The notes beneath the pieces are model-generated. The model made no database searches. It saw only the letters and a program-made list of their open reading frames with translations, and had not been told where the DNA came from. From Euglena gracilis (Eukaryota > Euglenida > Euglenophyceae > Euglenales), in NCBI GenBank assembly GCA_039621445.1, contig CP154956.1, positions 71,856,914-71,920,913 of the forward strand: DNA of 64,000 nt, read 5' to 3'. Made by a program: the position numbers and the translations under genes. Shown in pieces: positions 1 to 10,395 of the stretch (positions are counted from its first letter, which is position 1; each line of letters opens with the position of its first letter).

Positions 1-89
1 CTTTAATGAGCTGTAGAAAAAGAAGAGAGAAATGAATTGGGGTTGGGAGAAAAACACAGAGAGGGGAGGAAAAGGCCTATAGGCCGATT

Positions 90-275
90 TCAAAAAATAT
101 TCACATAAATGTCTATGTTATTTCTTTTATTCCACAGCTTCCAGTCCTGTTGGACATAACCAATAAAACTGGAGGCTGGCTCCCAGGTGTCCTCCTCTGG
201 CCCATAGCCTTTCCACCTGACCTTCCAGTAGTGGACTCCGCGATCAATTTTGTGATCGAGAATTTTGTCCACCAC
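90..275 (-). pseudogene. Chromodomain at the C-terminus of the Ty3 integrase
   Basis: A short frame reads [20 protein letters not shown] followed by [12 protein letters not shown], the classic chromodomain core: the aromatic YWKVRWKGY strand, then the EEDTWEP turn. In chromoviruses this domain recognises modified histones and steers integration. It lies in a different frame from the integrase ORF that overlaps it, so a frameshift near position 300 separates the two. The stop lies just before base 90, and the 3' LTR would follow off the window. Confidence 0.85.
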
Positions 276-3200
276 AAAATCATCCGTTTCGGGTAACTTG
301 GAACGGGGCTTGAAATAAAGGCACGGTAGTGCTTTGCCATTAGGCGGGGCAGGTATGGCTTGAAATCATCCATGTGAACATCCTCGATCCCGTTGGGCAG
401 TGCCACCCTATAGTGGCCACTGTTTCCAACGCGTTCGAGAATTTCACAGGGCCCGAGCCAGAGGGGGTCTAGCTTGGAAGCCTGCATACGGATTCGGCTA
501 TTCCGAACCCATACGCGATCACCAGCACTATAGCCAGGTGATTTGAATTCTTGTAAAAATTTATTTCTCTTTGGAGAATGGATATCAGTAATGCGTTTCT
601 GAACTGTAGTTCTGAGAGACTCTACCTCAGAGAACCATGTCTCACAGGTTACGCTACTTCGAGCTGGTCTCTCTGTTGGTATATCACCAATCGCTTGCGG
701 GTCTCGCCCAAAAACAATTTTATATGGGGAGTGCGGTAAAACTAAACCCGGTAGGGTGTTTATATAAAAGAGGGACCATGGCAAAACCTGGACCCAGGCC
801 TGGCGCGAGTCAGCCAGTGAGAGGCGGAGCATATTTACAACAGCCTTCACTGCTGCTTCGGCGCGGCCATTGCCCTTCGGGCGATATATAATGGAAAAGT
901 GCTGTTCGATTCCCAGTAAACCACATAGGGTTGTGAAGAATCGGGAAGAGATCAAATGATCTTGATCACTGACAATCTCATTTGGTAAGCCCATTAGGCA
1001 GATACACTTCTCCATAAATATCTGCGCTAAAATTTGCGCGGTCAACCCTGCCTTTTGGCATGGAATGGCTACTATGTAACCAGTCAATCTACAGACGACA
1101 ACAAAAACATAATCGTAAATTTTGCCGTCTGATCCTTTGCAAGGTTCTAATTCAAAAAAATCCATGCAGAGGGACGTAAAAATGTCAGGGGGTACGGGGA
1201 AAAAATCAAGCGTACCAGGGGGGGTACCACTGCGCGGTTTCACCGCTTGACAAATTTGGCACCGTTGCGAAATTTGCAAGCAGCGCGAATGCAAATCTTT
1301 TTCTTTCAGGGTTGTACAGTACCTGCGACCCACCAAAGAAAGAAGTTTGGGGGCCCCAGGGTGACCTTCGTTGTGATAACACAAAAGTACTTCATCAACC
1401 AAGTCACGGGGTATACAATATTTATATCCCGCATCATCGCGGTAAACCAACCGTAAAGGGGAAAGAGAATAATTATGTACAACCTCGCCATTGCGCAGTC
1501 TGTGCACTATCGTGCTATATACAGGGTCATGGGAATAATCCCATTCGCGAAAGAAGAGAGGGGAAGGAGATTCAGATCGCGTAATGCGACGGGGGCCAGG
1601 TGTGCGGCCTCGTCGCCTTCTCCCCCGTATAGGAGAGACTGGCAACGAACAAAAAATCGATGAAACGGGAAAAGAATCCAACATATCGTCGGCTGCGTCA
1701 TATCGACGTGCATATTCATCAGCCTCTTGGCTGCCATGAAAGGTTGCATCACCTTCATCCGGGTTACCGGGGTAATGCCAAGGTGCTCGACTGAGCGGGT
1801 CTGCTACTTTTTGTGCATGGCCAGGGGTATATACAACCACTAGGTTGAATTGGCTCAAGAATTCATGCCATCGGCATCTTCGGCCTACAGAAGACATAGC
1901 TTTGTTCAGATCCTCGGTGTACCAGTGTTGAAGACTATCATGGTCAGTCAACACCAGTATTTGCACCAAGGAGCTGGCGACCCAACTACGGAATTTTTGC
2001 AAAATAAGTACGATTGCGTACGTTTCCTTCTCACGGATACTCCATTTGACTTGGCCTTTGCCATCTTCACCTTGTAGCTTTCTACTGAAGAATGATACAG
2101 GGCGTAATTCGTTAGCCGCGTTATGCTGGCTTAGAACTCCGCCTACAGCATAATCGCTGCTATCGACTTCTAGCACATAAGGCTTGTAGGGATCCGCGAT
2201 GTCGAGTACGACATTTTCAAGCATTAGCTTTTTAATGCTCTCTAGAGCTTCACGCATATCTGCATCCCATTTGATTTTTGTATTCTCGGGTGCGCGATGT
2301 TTGAGTTGCCTCGGTAGAGGCACCGCGATTTTCGCGAAATCCTTCAGGTAAATCGCGTAGTATTGGGCTAATCCCAAAAATCCTTTCAAATGGGTGATGG
2401 TCTTGATGACCTCAGGTGTCCATTTCTTAATGGCCTCTAGTTTGCTAGGCGCCGCTCGGCGTTGGCCATTATTGAGAATGTGACCGCAAAATTTTATCGT
2501 TTCGCGAAATAAGTGCATTTTAGCTCCTTTGACAAAAAGTCTGTGCTTGAGAAATGCGGCTAATACCGCGCGAACATCACGATAGTGAATGTCGAGAATA
2601 TTCTCGTGTGTATTCGCTGAAGGAGGGAGGGTACCAACCAAAACATCATAAATGTACGCCAGCGCAAACGGTAAATCCCGTAAGACCCATTGGATCATGC
2701 GCTGAAACATTGCTGGTCCATTCTTAACACCCATTGGTAAAACCGTCCGTTGGTAAACACCTTTGGATGTTACAAAAGCCGTATAGGCTTGCGAATCGGG
2801 ATCCAGATGCATTTGGTGGAAACCATCCTCCAGGTCGAAAATTGACCACAAGCGATTATCCGCTTGTTTTGTGATGAGGTCCTCTATTAGAGGTAACGGA
2901 AATGGGTCATCCTTGGTTTGTGAGTTTAAGTACCTATAATCCAGTACTAGCCTCCACTTTTTCTGACCTGATGGGTCTGGGGGCTTAGGAACCACAAAAG
3001 CTTGGGAGGTCCATTCACTTTTGGAAGGGATGATCCACTTCCGCTCTATGAGCTTTTCAATCATTTCATTGAGAGCTATCTCTCTTTCTCCTGAACAACG
3101 GAAAACTTTCCGATGCATTGGCTTTGCGCCTTCCTTAAGCTCAACCTTATAAACTCCAGAAGGTCCGCGGATAGCGGTATCTATATCGCAAGCGTAAACA

Positions 3201-4249
3201 GGATTTTCCAAAACACCAGAAAATTCGCGACTGATGCGCGTACAAAAATCTGCTGAATTGGGATGCTGTCCTGCACTTTCAATGACAGCGGAAACCTGTT
3301 TATGGGTCATATCGACCATAGGGGGGGCAGAACGGTGATGCCTATCGGCATTGTGGATAAAAGCCGTATCGGCTTCCACATGGTCGGTATGATCCAACGC
3401 ACTAACATTCAGGGGTGGAGGTTGAGAAACATTGAAAGCATCAAAGAAACAAACACGGAAAATGATTTCTTGAAAAGGTGGTAATACAACTCCACGGAAA
3501 TCCTCGAATAGAGGAACATCGTTTGGTAGGTCCCACCAAAAAAATGTGACATAAGTCAAATTTTGAAACCATTCCGCTTCGGGATTCACAGGAACAAGTA
3601 ATGCGCCTCGCGCTTGATCCTGGAAAACCTTATCTACAGCAAGCGGGATAAGTTTTAGGGGGGGATGCATCCATAGGATAGTGTCTCCCCAAAACTTATG
3701 AAAAGCATTAGAATGTTGCGACCAATGTCGCGGTAATCGCGAATGCGCGTTGGAGGAGAATGCATCAATTTCCAAGGTCAAATCAAAAGAATCCGCCATA
3801 TCGGCGATTTTTGAAAACCAATGTTTCAAAATTCGATATTGACCAAATTGAAAAGCATTCCAGGTATTGGTGTACTTGGAGATCTGCTCAACATCCTGAA
3901 GGGGGGGAACACGCTGTAACACAGAACAACAGAATTGTGAATCATCCACACACATGTCCATATGACTCGATCCAGGTGGGGCATGGGTGGGTTGGGCATA
4001 TACCCAGTCATCGGTGATGCGCGATAGCGCGGAATGCGCGATATGCGCGGGATTCGCACTATGTGCGGTAAGCGCGATATGCGCGGGATTCGCACTATGT
4101 GCGGTAAGCGCGATATGCGCGGGATTCGCACTATGTGCGGCAAGCGCGATATGCGCGGGGGTGTTGGAGAGCGCCATAGGCGCACAGGGAGCGCTATGCG
4201 CAAATCCGAAGAGGGAGGCTATGCCTTTGCACTGTAGTGCTTGATTCAC
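113..4249 (-). pseudogene. Ty3/gypsy Pol: RT, RNase H and integrase, with mutated RT box
   Basis: This is a 1378-codon open frame. Residues 1-80 are low complexity with a 12-residue repeat. RT runs from about residue 395 to 570, with the FVVPKP and VLPMGVKNGPAMFQR segments. The catalytic YxDD box reads YIYD (about residue 531), so the first catalytic aspartate is a tyrosine. RNase H follows (LEVDSSDYAVGGVLSQ, about 695). Integrase has an HHCC zinc finger (HNEGH and CQIC, about 975-1010) and a DDE core (MDFF, SDQD, GRAEAA, about 1028-1130), then a GPCEILERVG-type tail. The last about 65 residues are frameshifted relative to the chromodomain. The long open frame suggests fairly recent activity, but the RT change should abolish reverse transcription. 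Confidence 0.88.
4036..4158 (-). repeat. 36-bp minisatellite in the Pol N-terminal extension
   Basis: Three complete 36-bp units (4036-4071, 4072-4107, 4108-4143) and part of a fourth are nearly identical. Each begins with GCGCGATATGCGC, itself an imperfect palindrome. In the Pol frame each unit encodes the 12 residues AHIALTAHSANP, so the array keeps the frame open. Confidence 0.95.
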
Positions 4250-4258
4250 TTTCGCGAA

Positions 4259-4528
4259 TTACGAAAAACTGCCAAGTGTATTCGTGAGCTGTGAATAACT
4301 ACCAAGTGTACTGATGGGTGTATCACCCATGGTACCAAGGCTGTGTACCTTTTGGTTATCTATTAAATCCGTACCGGTTGTACCTGTACTAAGTGTATAG
4401 GTACCACTACCAGGTGTAGGGAGGGAAAAATTCCCGGTTGCGGGATCCAATCGGATTAGTTTGGAAGTTTCAACTACACATCCACAATCAAAATCATGGT
4501 AAGCGGAATTCTCCGACAGTGAGCGCAT
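4259..4528 (-). pseudogene. Protease-RT linker of the Ty3 element, open in the Pol frame
   Basis: This 89-codon stretch is in the same frame as the Pol ORF and is separated from it by a single stop at 4259-4261. It is rich in Ser, Thr and Gly (LGSYSQLTNTLGSFS at its end) with no recognised domain. The protease frame upstream is a different one, so a frame change occurs near 4474-4528. This is either a programmed shift or decay. Confidence 0.5.
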
Positions 4529-5505
4529 TGGTAGGAGGGTTGGTGCATGTGGTGCGCGTTTGTGTGGGTGTCAGTGCATAAGTTGGTGTCGGTTGGGGTA
4601 GCTGCTGGGGGGTGTACAGGGGTGTCTGAAGTCGACACACCTGGTGGAAAACAAAAAAGTTGGGCAGCTGGGCGGCTACTCGACACCGTTATAACTTCAG
4701 GCCTTTGGGCTTTCGCCTGGGAACCCAGCGAAACGTGCGGGGTTAAGCTACTGGCTTTCCCTACCGCATGGGAAACGAGCGGTGAAAGTGCGGTGGGTAG
4801 GGGGGCAGCTTTCTCTTTACCCCTAGGGTAGGAAACGGTGTTTTCGGTTGTGGAAAACGTTGTGGAAATGCGGGGGGACGTCCTGGGTGACGTCACGGGG
4901 AACAAGTTTGGGGGTGTGGTGTGTGTGCGAGGGGTAGTGCGCAAACCGTGCGAAGGACAATCCACCACCAATCGGTGTTGCCGGAGGAATGGAAAACCAA
5001 GTATGGCATCAGAACCGGCGATATTCGCCTCGAATGCCCAAGTACCCAGAAAATTTTGGAATTGTGGGGGGGGTGTGTGGTGCTTGGGGATACGCGGGAG
5101 GATTATGTCCAAAATGCATCCCAAGTCATCACCGCACATGGGGCTGTTGTCTGTAGTCATAATTTTGATGGGATTCTTGGCATGAACCAAGAGGGGGGTG
5201 GGTATAAGTCCTTTGCGGAAAAGAAGAGGGATTCGACACCCTGTGTCGACTAAAATTTTGGCTTGTGCACAGAAAGTTTGAGTTTTGATTTTCGCTTGGA
5301 CCAAAAGTTCCATGGGGGGTACGCAAAGCGAAGGGTCGGGTGTAAAGTTGTTGTCGCGCCAGCTGTTCCATGACCCTTTGCTTGCTTTGCTCAACATTCC
5401 AAGCAAAAATTTGGCGCGGGGAGTGGGGGACCCGAAAAATTTCCGGGTACCGAACAAAAAGACCGATGGGCAGGGGGGGCAGGGGTGATCAGTTCCTACC
5501 TCCAT
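4474..5505 (-). pseudogene. Ty3 aspartic protease region
   Basis: A 343-codon frame contains AKILVDTGCRIPLLFRKGLI (about residues 82-101). The DTG triplet is the active site of retropepsin-type aspartic proteases, and FEANIAGSDAILGFPFLRQH further on matches the second half, where ILG-hydrophobic precedes the C-terminal strands. The rest is Pro/Thr/Ser rich. It is in frame with the zinc-knuckle ORF upstream (one stop at 5551) and out of frame with Pol. It would cleave the Gag-Pol polyprotein if expressed. Confidence 0.75.
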
Positions 5506-5550
5506 CTGTTCATCAGCCCAGAGGTCCGTGCCCTCAGACCTCGGGCTCCC

Positions 5551-6483
5551 CTACTCCATATCGGAGTCGGCCTTTTGGCCTATGGTGGACTTCCTAGAAT
5601 AAATTGCGCGTATCGCGCGAATCGCATTCCTGTCTTCCGCCAACTCATCCTCGGTGGTCTCATCCCCCTCCCTTCCCGAAGCCAGGTCTTTTTCCTCAAT
5701 AGAGGATATTTTGAAACCAACCCGCTGCCTATTGGCAGAACCGCGATTGGAATCGCGACGACCATGGCTAGGGCGGGGAGAACGGGATCGGGGGCACTTC
5801 GATGAATGGTGGTCTTTAGACCCACAAAGGGAACAACGGTTTCGCGAATGCGATTGCCTTTTGGCATCATAGCGACGCGGGGAACGGTTATCCGTTCGAC
5901 TGCGGCCGGATTGCGAAGAGGATGATCCACTTCGCGACCGAGATCGCGAAGAATCGCGATTCACATCCCCATTGCGGGTAGGGGGGCGGGGGGACCGACC
6001 ACGCGGTATGAAACCACGTCCGCTATTGCGGTGGGGTGAACGGGAACGCGGTCTTCCATCACCCGATCGGTATCCCGACCGCTGCGAATGCGCAGATCGT
6101 GAGGAACGCGAACTCCAGGAAGAGAGGGATCCTCGGGGGCTCTTACTGCGCTTTCGCGCTTGGGGGTTCGGACATTCACGAGACATATGTCCCGGTTGAT
6201 TAAACAAAAAGCACACTTTGTCCGAAACTTGATCAGAAGAGCGCGAATAGCGCGATTTGGATTCCCGTGTCGGGGATTTGGGGTTTGAGCGCGGATAGCG
6301 CGTTTTGGAATCACTCGATGGTGATTTTGGTGATTTTGGGGAGGTAGTCCTTTGGACTGCATGGACTGAACCGGTAGGTACACCCGCGGTAGGGTGATGG
6401 TGATATGCCGATTCAATCTGTCCCAGAAGTTGTGATAACTTCATTTGTTTGGAAATATAATTCCATCTCTCATCGAGAGTCAA
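5551..6483 (-). pseudogene. Ty3 nucleocapsid region with two CCHC zinc knuckles and an Arg/Ser domain
   Basis: Two zinc knuckles are visible: CFLFNQPGHMSREC (about residues 92-105) and CSLCGSKDHHSSKC (about 218-231), each of the CX2CX4HX4C type. Between them lies a long Arg/Ser-rich stretch resembling an SR domain. Zinc knuckles bind genomic RNA during packaging. An RS domain this long between knuckles is unusual for Ty3 nucleocapsids. The segment before residue 1 continues in frame into YIPKLIKEIHREELAGHI, so the real Gag reading enters from upstream through frameshifts. Confidence 0.8.
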
Positions 6484-7576
6484 AATGTGTCCCGCGAGTT
6501 CCTCGCGGTGAATTTCCTTGATGAGTTTGGGGATGTAGCGCAGTATTGTTCTTTGATTTGCTTTTCCCCTAACTCATCAACCTCGGCTGCTAATGCAAGC
6601 CACTTGGAGTACCACAAGTCTATCGAATTCCATTTGCGGTCCGGGGGGTGAATTGCCGCCATTTATTTTCCAGACTGATTCTGGAAACCAAACTGGAGCA
6701 TGAGGAAGCGTATTGCTCAACCAATTCCTCAAAAGAAATGCGCCTGCCAATGACCAATTGTCTGGCGCGTTCTTTTTCTTCCCTTGGGAGGCAATCAATA
6801 AACTCCATCTTGATTACCTCTGGGTTGTCATCTTGGGTGGGTCCCTTCAAATTCCAATAATATTCCCAGTCGCGGAAAAATTGTTTCCATGTGGTGGGAT
6901 CACCGTCCCATTGGGGCTTCACCTTGTTCGCTATCGCTATGGTGCCCTTGAAATCTTTCTGAGAAACCCGTGGCCCTTCGGTGGTATTCCAGGGGTGTGG
7001 GCCCGGGAGCGAAATTGCACGATGTGCAGGTACACCGGTGGTTGCACCAAGGGTATTGTTCGGGTGATTCTGCGAATGTGCATGGAACATACCACTTAGT
7101 GTACCATAGGTACCATGCAAATTAGGGGAATCGCGATTGCGCGAATGGTGATGCGGTTGCGCATGTGGGGGTGAGGTATCACATGGTTGCACCATTGGTG
7201 CTACTAAGCGAATTTGGGAGGTATGACCAATACCCGGTGTGGGGGTGCGGATCATACCGCGAATTAGTTCTGATTCCCGAATCTCTTGATTTAAGGGGGG
7301 GGTGGGTCTGGTTTTCGCTTGAAAACCCGACTCATCATCCGAAAACTCGTCCATTGGGACTGGTAATGCTAGTGGGGGAACCACCGTATGAGCGGAAACG
7401 CGCTTTGGTGGCAATGTGCCTGTGGACTCGGGAACTGGTGCGCGAATAGCGCTTTTGGTGCTGGAAGATGCGGCAAGTGTGCCAACCATACCCGATTGCG
7501 GGTTTTGGTGAATGGAACGCATTTGTGCGTGAATTTGGTCCAGATTTGTTGCAAATTCATGCACACTTTGCTCCAA
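6480..7576 (-). pseudogene. Ty3 Gag capsid-like region, frameshifted near its end
   Basis: The frame 6620-7576 reads WDGDPTTWKQFFRDWEYYW and then EKERARQLVIGRRISFEELV, matching the helical capsid domain of Ty3/copia-type Gag (UBN2/retrotrans_gag pattern). It ends at 6620. The capsid continues in a second frame (6480-6662: DLWYSKWLALAAEVDELGEK) and then a third that leads into the nucleocapsid ORF, so two indels lie within about 150 bp. A TAG at 7589 separates it from the coiled-coil part upstream in the same frame. Confidence 0.75.
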
Positions 7577-7588
7577 ATGGTCAACAAC

Positions 7589-9262
7589 CTACCAATTGTC
7601 GGTTATCCGACCCACATCCTCCTGCAAACGCTTAATCCGCCTACGGTATGAGGGTAGGTCATCCAAAAGCGGGATTTTGTCAGAAATTGACTGAAAATCG
7701 TGCGAAATTGCACCAAAACCAGTGTCCAATTCCTGTACTCTTGTCGCCAAAGTGCGCATCGCACTGGAAATGGCCTCCAATTGTGGAGATGGCTTGGTGG
7801 GTTGGTCCGAATGCGGACCTTTGACTTTTTCAGCCATTGGCTGTTCCATCAAGACAGAAACTTGCGCGGATAGCGCGGTAATGTCATTTTGCAGTTTTGT
7901 GACATCCTGCTTCACCGTTTTCTCGGTGTTCATGAGACTGTCACAAAATCCTTGCATGATTTGGTGATTTTCCGTGCGCATTTCAGCGCGAATCTGGTCC
8001 AAGTGTGTGTTTGGGAGTGTGGGGGTTGGTGTTGGTAACGGCAATGTGCTTTGGGGTGGTGGTTGCACCTGAAGCATTTTTGTGCTCATTTCTTGAGTGC
8101 GTTTGTGCAAATCCGCTATCGCGGTGTGAATGCCGGTAACATCCGGGATCCTACCAGCTACTTCCGCATAGCGGGTGTGCAACTTAGCCAATGAGGCTTC
8201 AATGTTACCAACATCCTGTTGTAACTGTTTGTGCAAATCGGACATGGTGGCCTTGAGTCCGCTAATATCCGGTGTTGGTGCACGGGTTGCCGCATTGCGG
8301 TTCTGCAAATCCGCGATTGCGGTTCGGAATTCCATTGTGTCATTCTGCCACTGTTGTTGCAAATTCTCAATCCTACTCGCGATATTCGTGATTTGGGTGT
8401 GAAAACTTGCAATTTCAACGGGAATCTCACCACAATGGCAAGATTTCTGCTCCAATCAAGAAAGTCTTTCCTCCAATTGTTGCACATACGTGCGGGGGGC
8501 AAAAATTTCATTGGCTTGGGCAGAAAAGTGGGCAAAATTCGCGGAATCACCGCTCAACTGGAAAATGCGCTGTTGCGCTTCTTGAAATGCGGATGAAAGT
8601 GTGGAGAATTGCTCCATGGTAATAAATTGTCCCAAATCGGGATTTTTGATGGGGGGCTCATGCAACTTTTGCTGCAATTGTGAAAAAATTGCCGTAATTG
8701 GCTCCAGTTGATGGGATAGAGCTTGCAAACTGTGTTGCATGTTGGTGAATATCACATCATTGCGGGATTGTGTTTCACACATGGCTTCACTCACCTTTTG
8801 GAAGTGTTGTGGCAAATGTGCCTGCAAATGTGTGTCCAAACCTTGTCGCAAAGTTGCTAGGTCCACATTGGTGGATTGAAAATTTGTTTGGCAATATTCA
8901 CCAACATCACGCACATAACGCCAAAGGTAATTGAGCTTGTGTTCTACAACCTTTTGGTTGTTCTCATCAAAATCCAAAACCTTGTTAAGTGTCATAGCGC
9001 AATCCGCTACACAAGTGTGGACATGGGAAATTTGCCGCGTTAGCGGGTGGTCTATTGGAAGTTTTGCGACTATGCGCTGAATCACGGTAATGGGTTGAGG
9101 GGAAATATTTTCCAACTCTTCCGCATCACTGCTCATAGACTCTGTGGGACTTGTATAAGCCGGAACTGCCAAACGCATCGCCGGGTGCCATGGCAATGCC
9201 GGAAAAGAACCCGTATCGGGTGGTGCGGGCAACTGTCCAATCGGACTTGTGGGGGGAAGCAT
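7589..9262 (-). pseudogene. Ty3 Gag N-terminal coiled-coil region with one in-frame TGA
   Basis: A single frame runs from 9262 to 7589 and is broken only by a TGA at 8456-8458. The product is rich in Leu, Gln, Glu and Ala with heptad-like spacing and repeats of the type IADLQNRN, MSDLHKQLQ, LAKLHTR and IADLHKRTQ (roughly every 35-45 residues), predicting long coiled coils. No enzyme motif is present. Such an extended coiled-coil Gag head is seen in some large chromoviruses. The stop may be a point mutation. Confidence 0.6.
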
Positions 9263-9687
9263 AGGGGGGGGGCTGAAAGAAACATGGTGTTTCTAACCCA
9301 CCCTCTACAAAAAAATTGCCGTGGCGTATCCGCCTCAGAGTCAAATGTGCCTATCGGCACCAGTGCGAGATCTCGCCGGGGGGAATGGGTGTTAGCCGAT
9401 CGGCTTTCCAACAAAAGGCTTTGTGCCTGTTGGGCATGGGGTTGCTCTATAGAGCTTGACACCGATAGGTGTGGGGGTGCCCATTGGGCGGGGGGAGGAT
9501 TACTCGACACAGACACCGATAGGTGTGACACACGCGGGGAAGGAGGATTACCTTTGAAATGAGTCAATGCTTGTGTACCCCTATGGGGTTGTGAATGCTC
9601 ATTAGAGCTAGACAATGATGCTGCAGGTTCAAGTCTAAGAAGTGAACCAATCAATGCTGCATAATCGATGGGCGTTGTGCTCTGCAT
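9133..9687 (-). pseudogene. Putative Gag N-terminus of the Ty3 element
   Basis: The first good ATG after the leader is at 9687 (MQSTTPIDYAALIGSLLRLE). The frame stays open to 9133 but switches register relative to the coiled-coil ORF near 9262, so a frameshift joins them. The N-terminus is Ser/Pro rich and holds several of the short palindromes described in the findings. Confidence 0.5.
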
Positions 9688-9744
9688 TTTTGAGGCAAAA
9701 ACACAAAAACCAAGTGTAGATTGCGGGGTCAAATGCAGAAACAA

Positions 9745-10395
9745 GTGAAAAAAGAGGGGATAGTATAAAAAGTAAGCAGAGACCCGAACTCTGAGGTTTG
9801 AAGCAGCGTATACTGCGAACCGTCAGAGGACGTGTCCGTGCGTACGGCCTTGGCCGGAAACGGCTTGTAGTGCCTGTGTTCGCCTATACGCGGGGCACCA
9901 CACGACCGTTTGCGGTCAAAAGGATCGAAAAACTAAACTGCTACCAAGTGTACGTCCAACCTTTTCCTCGCTTTCGCCCTTTGGTGCGTAAAAGATAGAA
10001 GTTGGAGTAACAGAAAAATTGAAAAGAATAATATAAAAGTTGTTTGCCCTTTTCCCCAATTAAGAGGCAGAGCACAAGGCAGGGGACAAGCCCTATGGGC
10101 TACGACAAGGAAAAGTGCCAAGTGACTTGGCTGTCCTGTCAGGACTTCAAAATGAGAAAAATCACACTTGAAAATCAAGTCTTGAATCAAAGACCAGAAT
10201 GGAATAAAATAGAAAATAGAAAATACCACCTGTGGAGAGGAGAACCAGAATAAGGTTAAGGTATTCCTAATTCAGGCCGTTGGCCATCTGTAGGAATACC
10301 ACCTAGCATAGTACTGTGTATGGGGCTCAGAGCTATATCTGGCCGTAGGCTTATACCTACATACACAGTACCATGGCCTTACGGCTGCCTGGTAC
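9745..10395 (-). mobile_element. Leader / 5' LTR-like region of the Ty3 element, dense in hairpins
   Basis: No protein frame of note. The segment holds many short inverted repeats: AGCCC-TAT-GGGCT (10089-10101), GCCAAG-TGA-CTTGGC (10117-10131), GTCCTG-T-CAGGAC (10133-10145), and a 9-bp stem GGTATTCCT/AGGAATACC (10260-10300). An 11-bp stem TACTGTGTATG/CATACACAGTA lies at about 10312-10362. It probably includes the 5' LTR, because it lies upstream of Gag in element orientation, but the matching 3' LTR is off the window. Confidence 0.45.

Larger units (their letters stand above)
1..10395 (-). mobile_element. Decayed Ty3/gypsy chromodomain LTR retrotransposon (chromovirus type)
   Basis: Read on the minus strand, the order is Gag (9687 to about 6500), two CCHC zinc knuckles, aspartic protease (about 5250), reverse transcriptase, RNase H, integrase, and a C-terminal chromodomain ending at 90. 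That order is diagnostic of Ty3/gypsy chromoviruses. The reading frame is broken by in-frame stops (8456, 7589, 5551 and 4259) and by frame changes near 9262, 6650, 6560, 4500 and 300, so this copy cannot make a full Gag-Pol. The 3' LTR would lie before base 1, so no LTR pair can be compared. The 5' edge near 10395 is a guess, placed where DIRS-like repeats start. Confidence 0.85.

Noticed and set aside
1-89. 3' LTR of the Ty3 element
   Set aside because: No match between these bases and the leader region could be found by eye; the LTR probably starts outside the window.
9790-9835. tRNA-like fold near the Ty3 leader
   Set aside because: The stems are the element's short palindromes; no A/B boxes or acceptor stem with CCA context.
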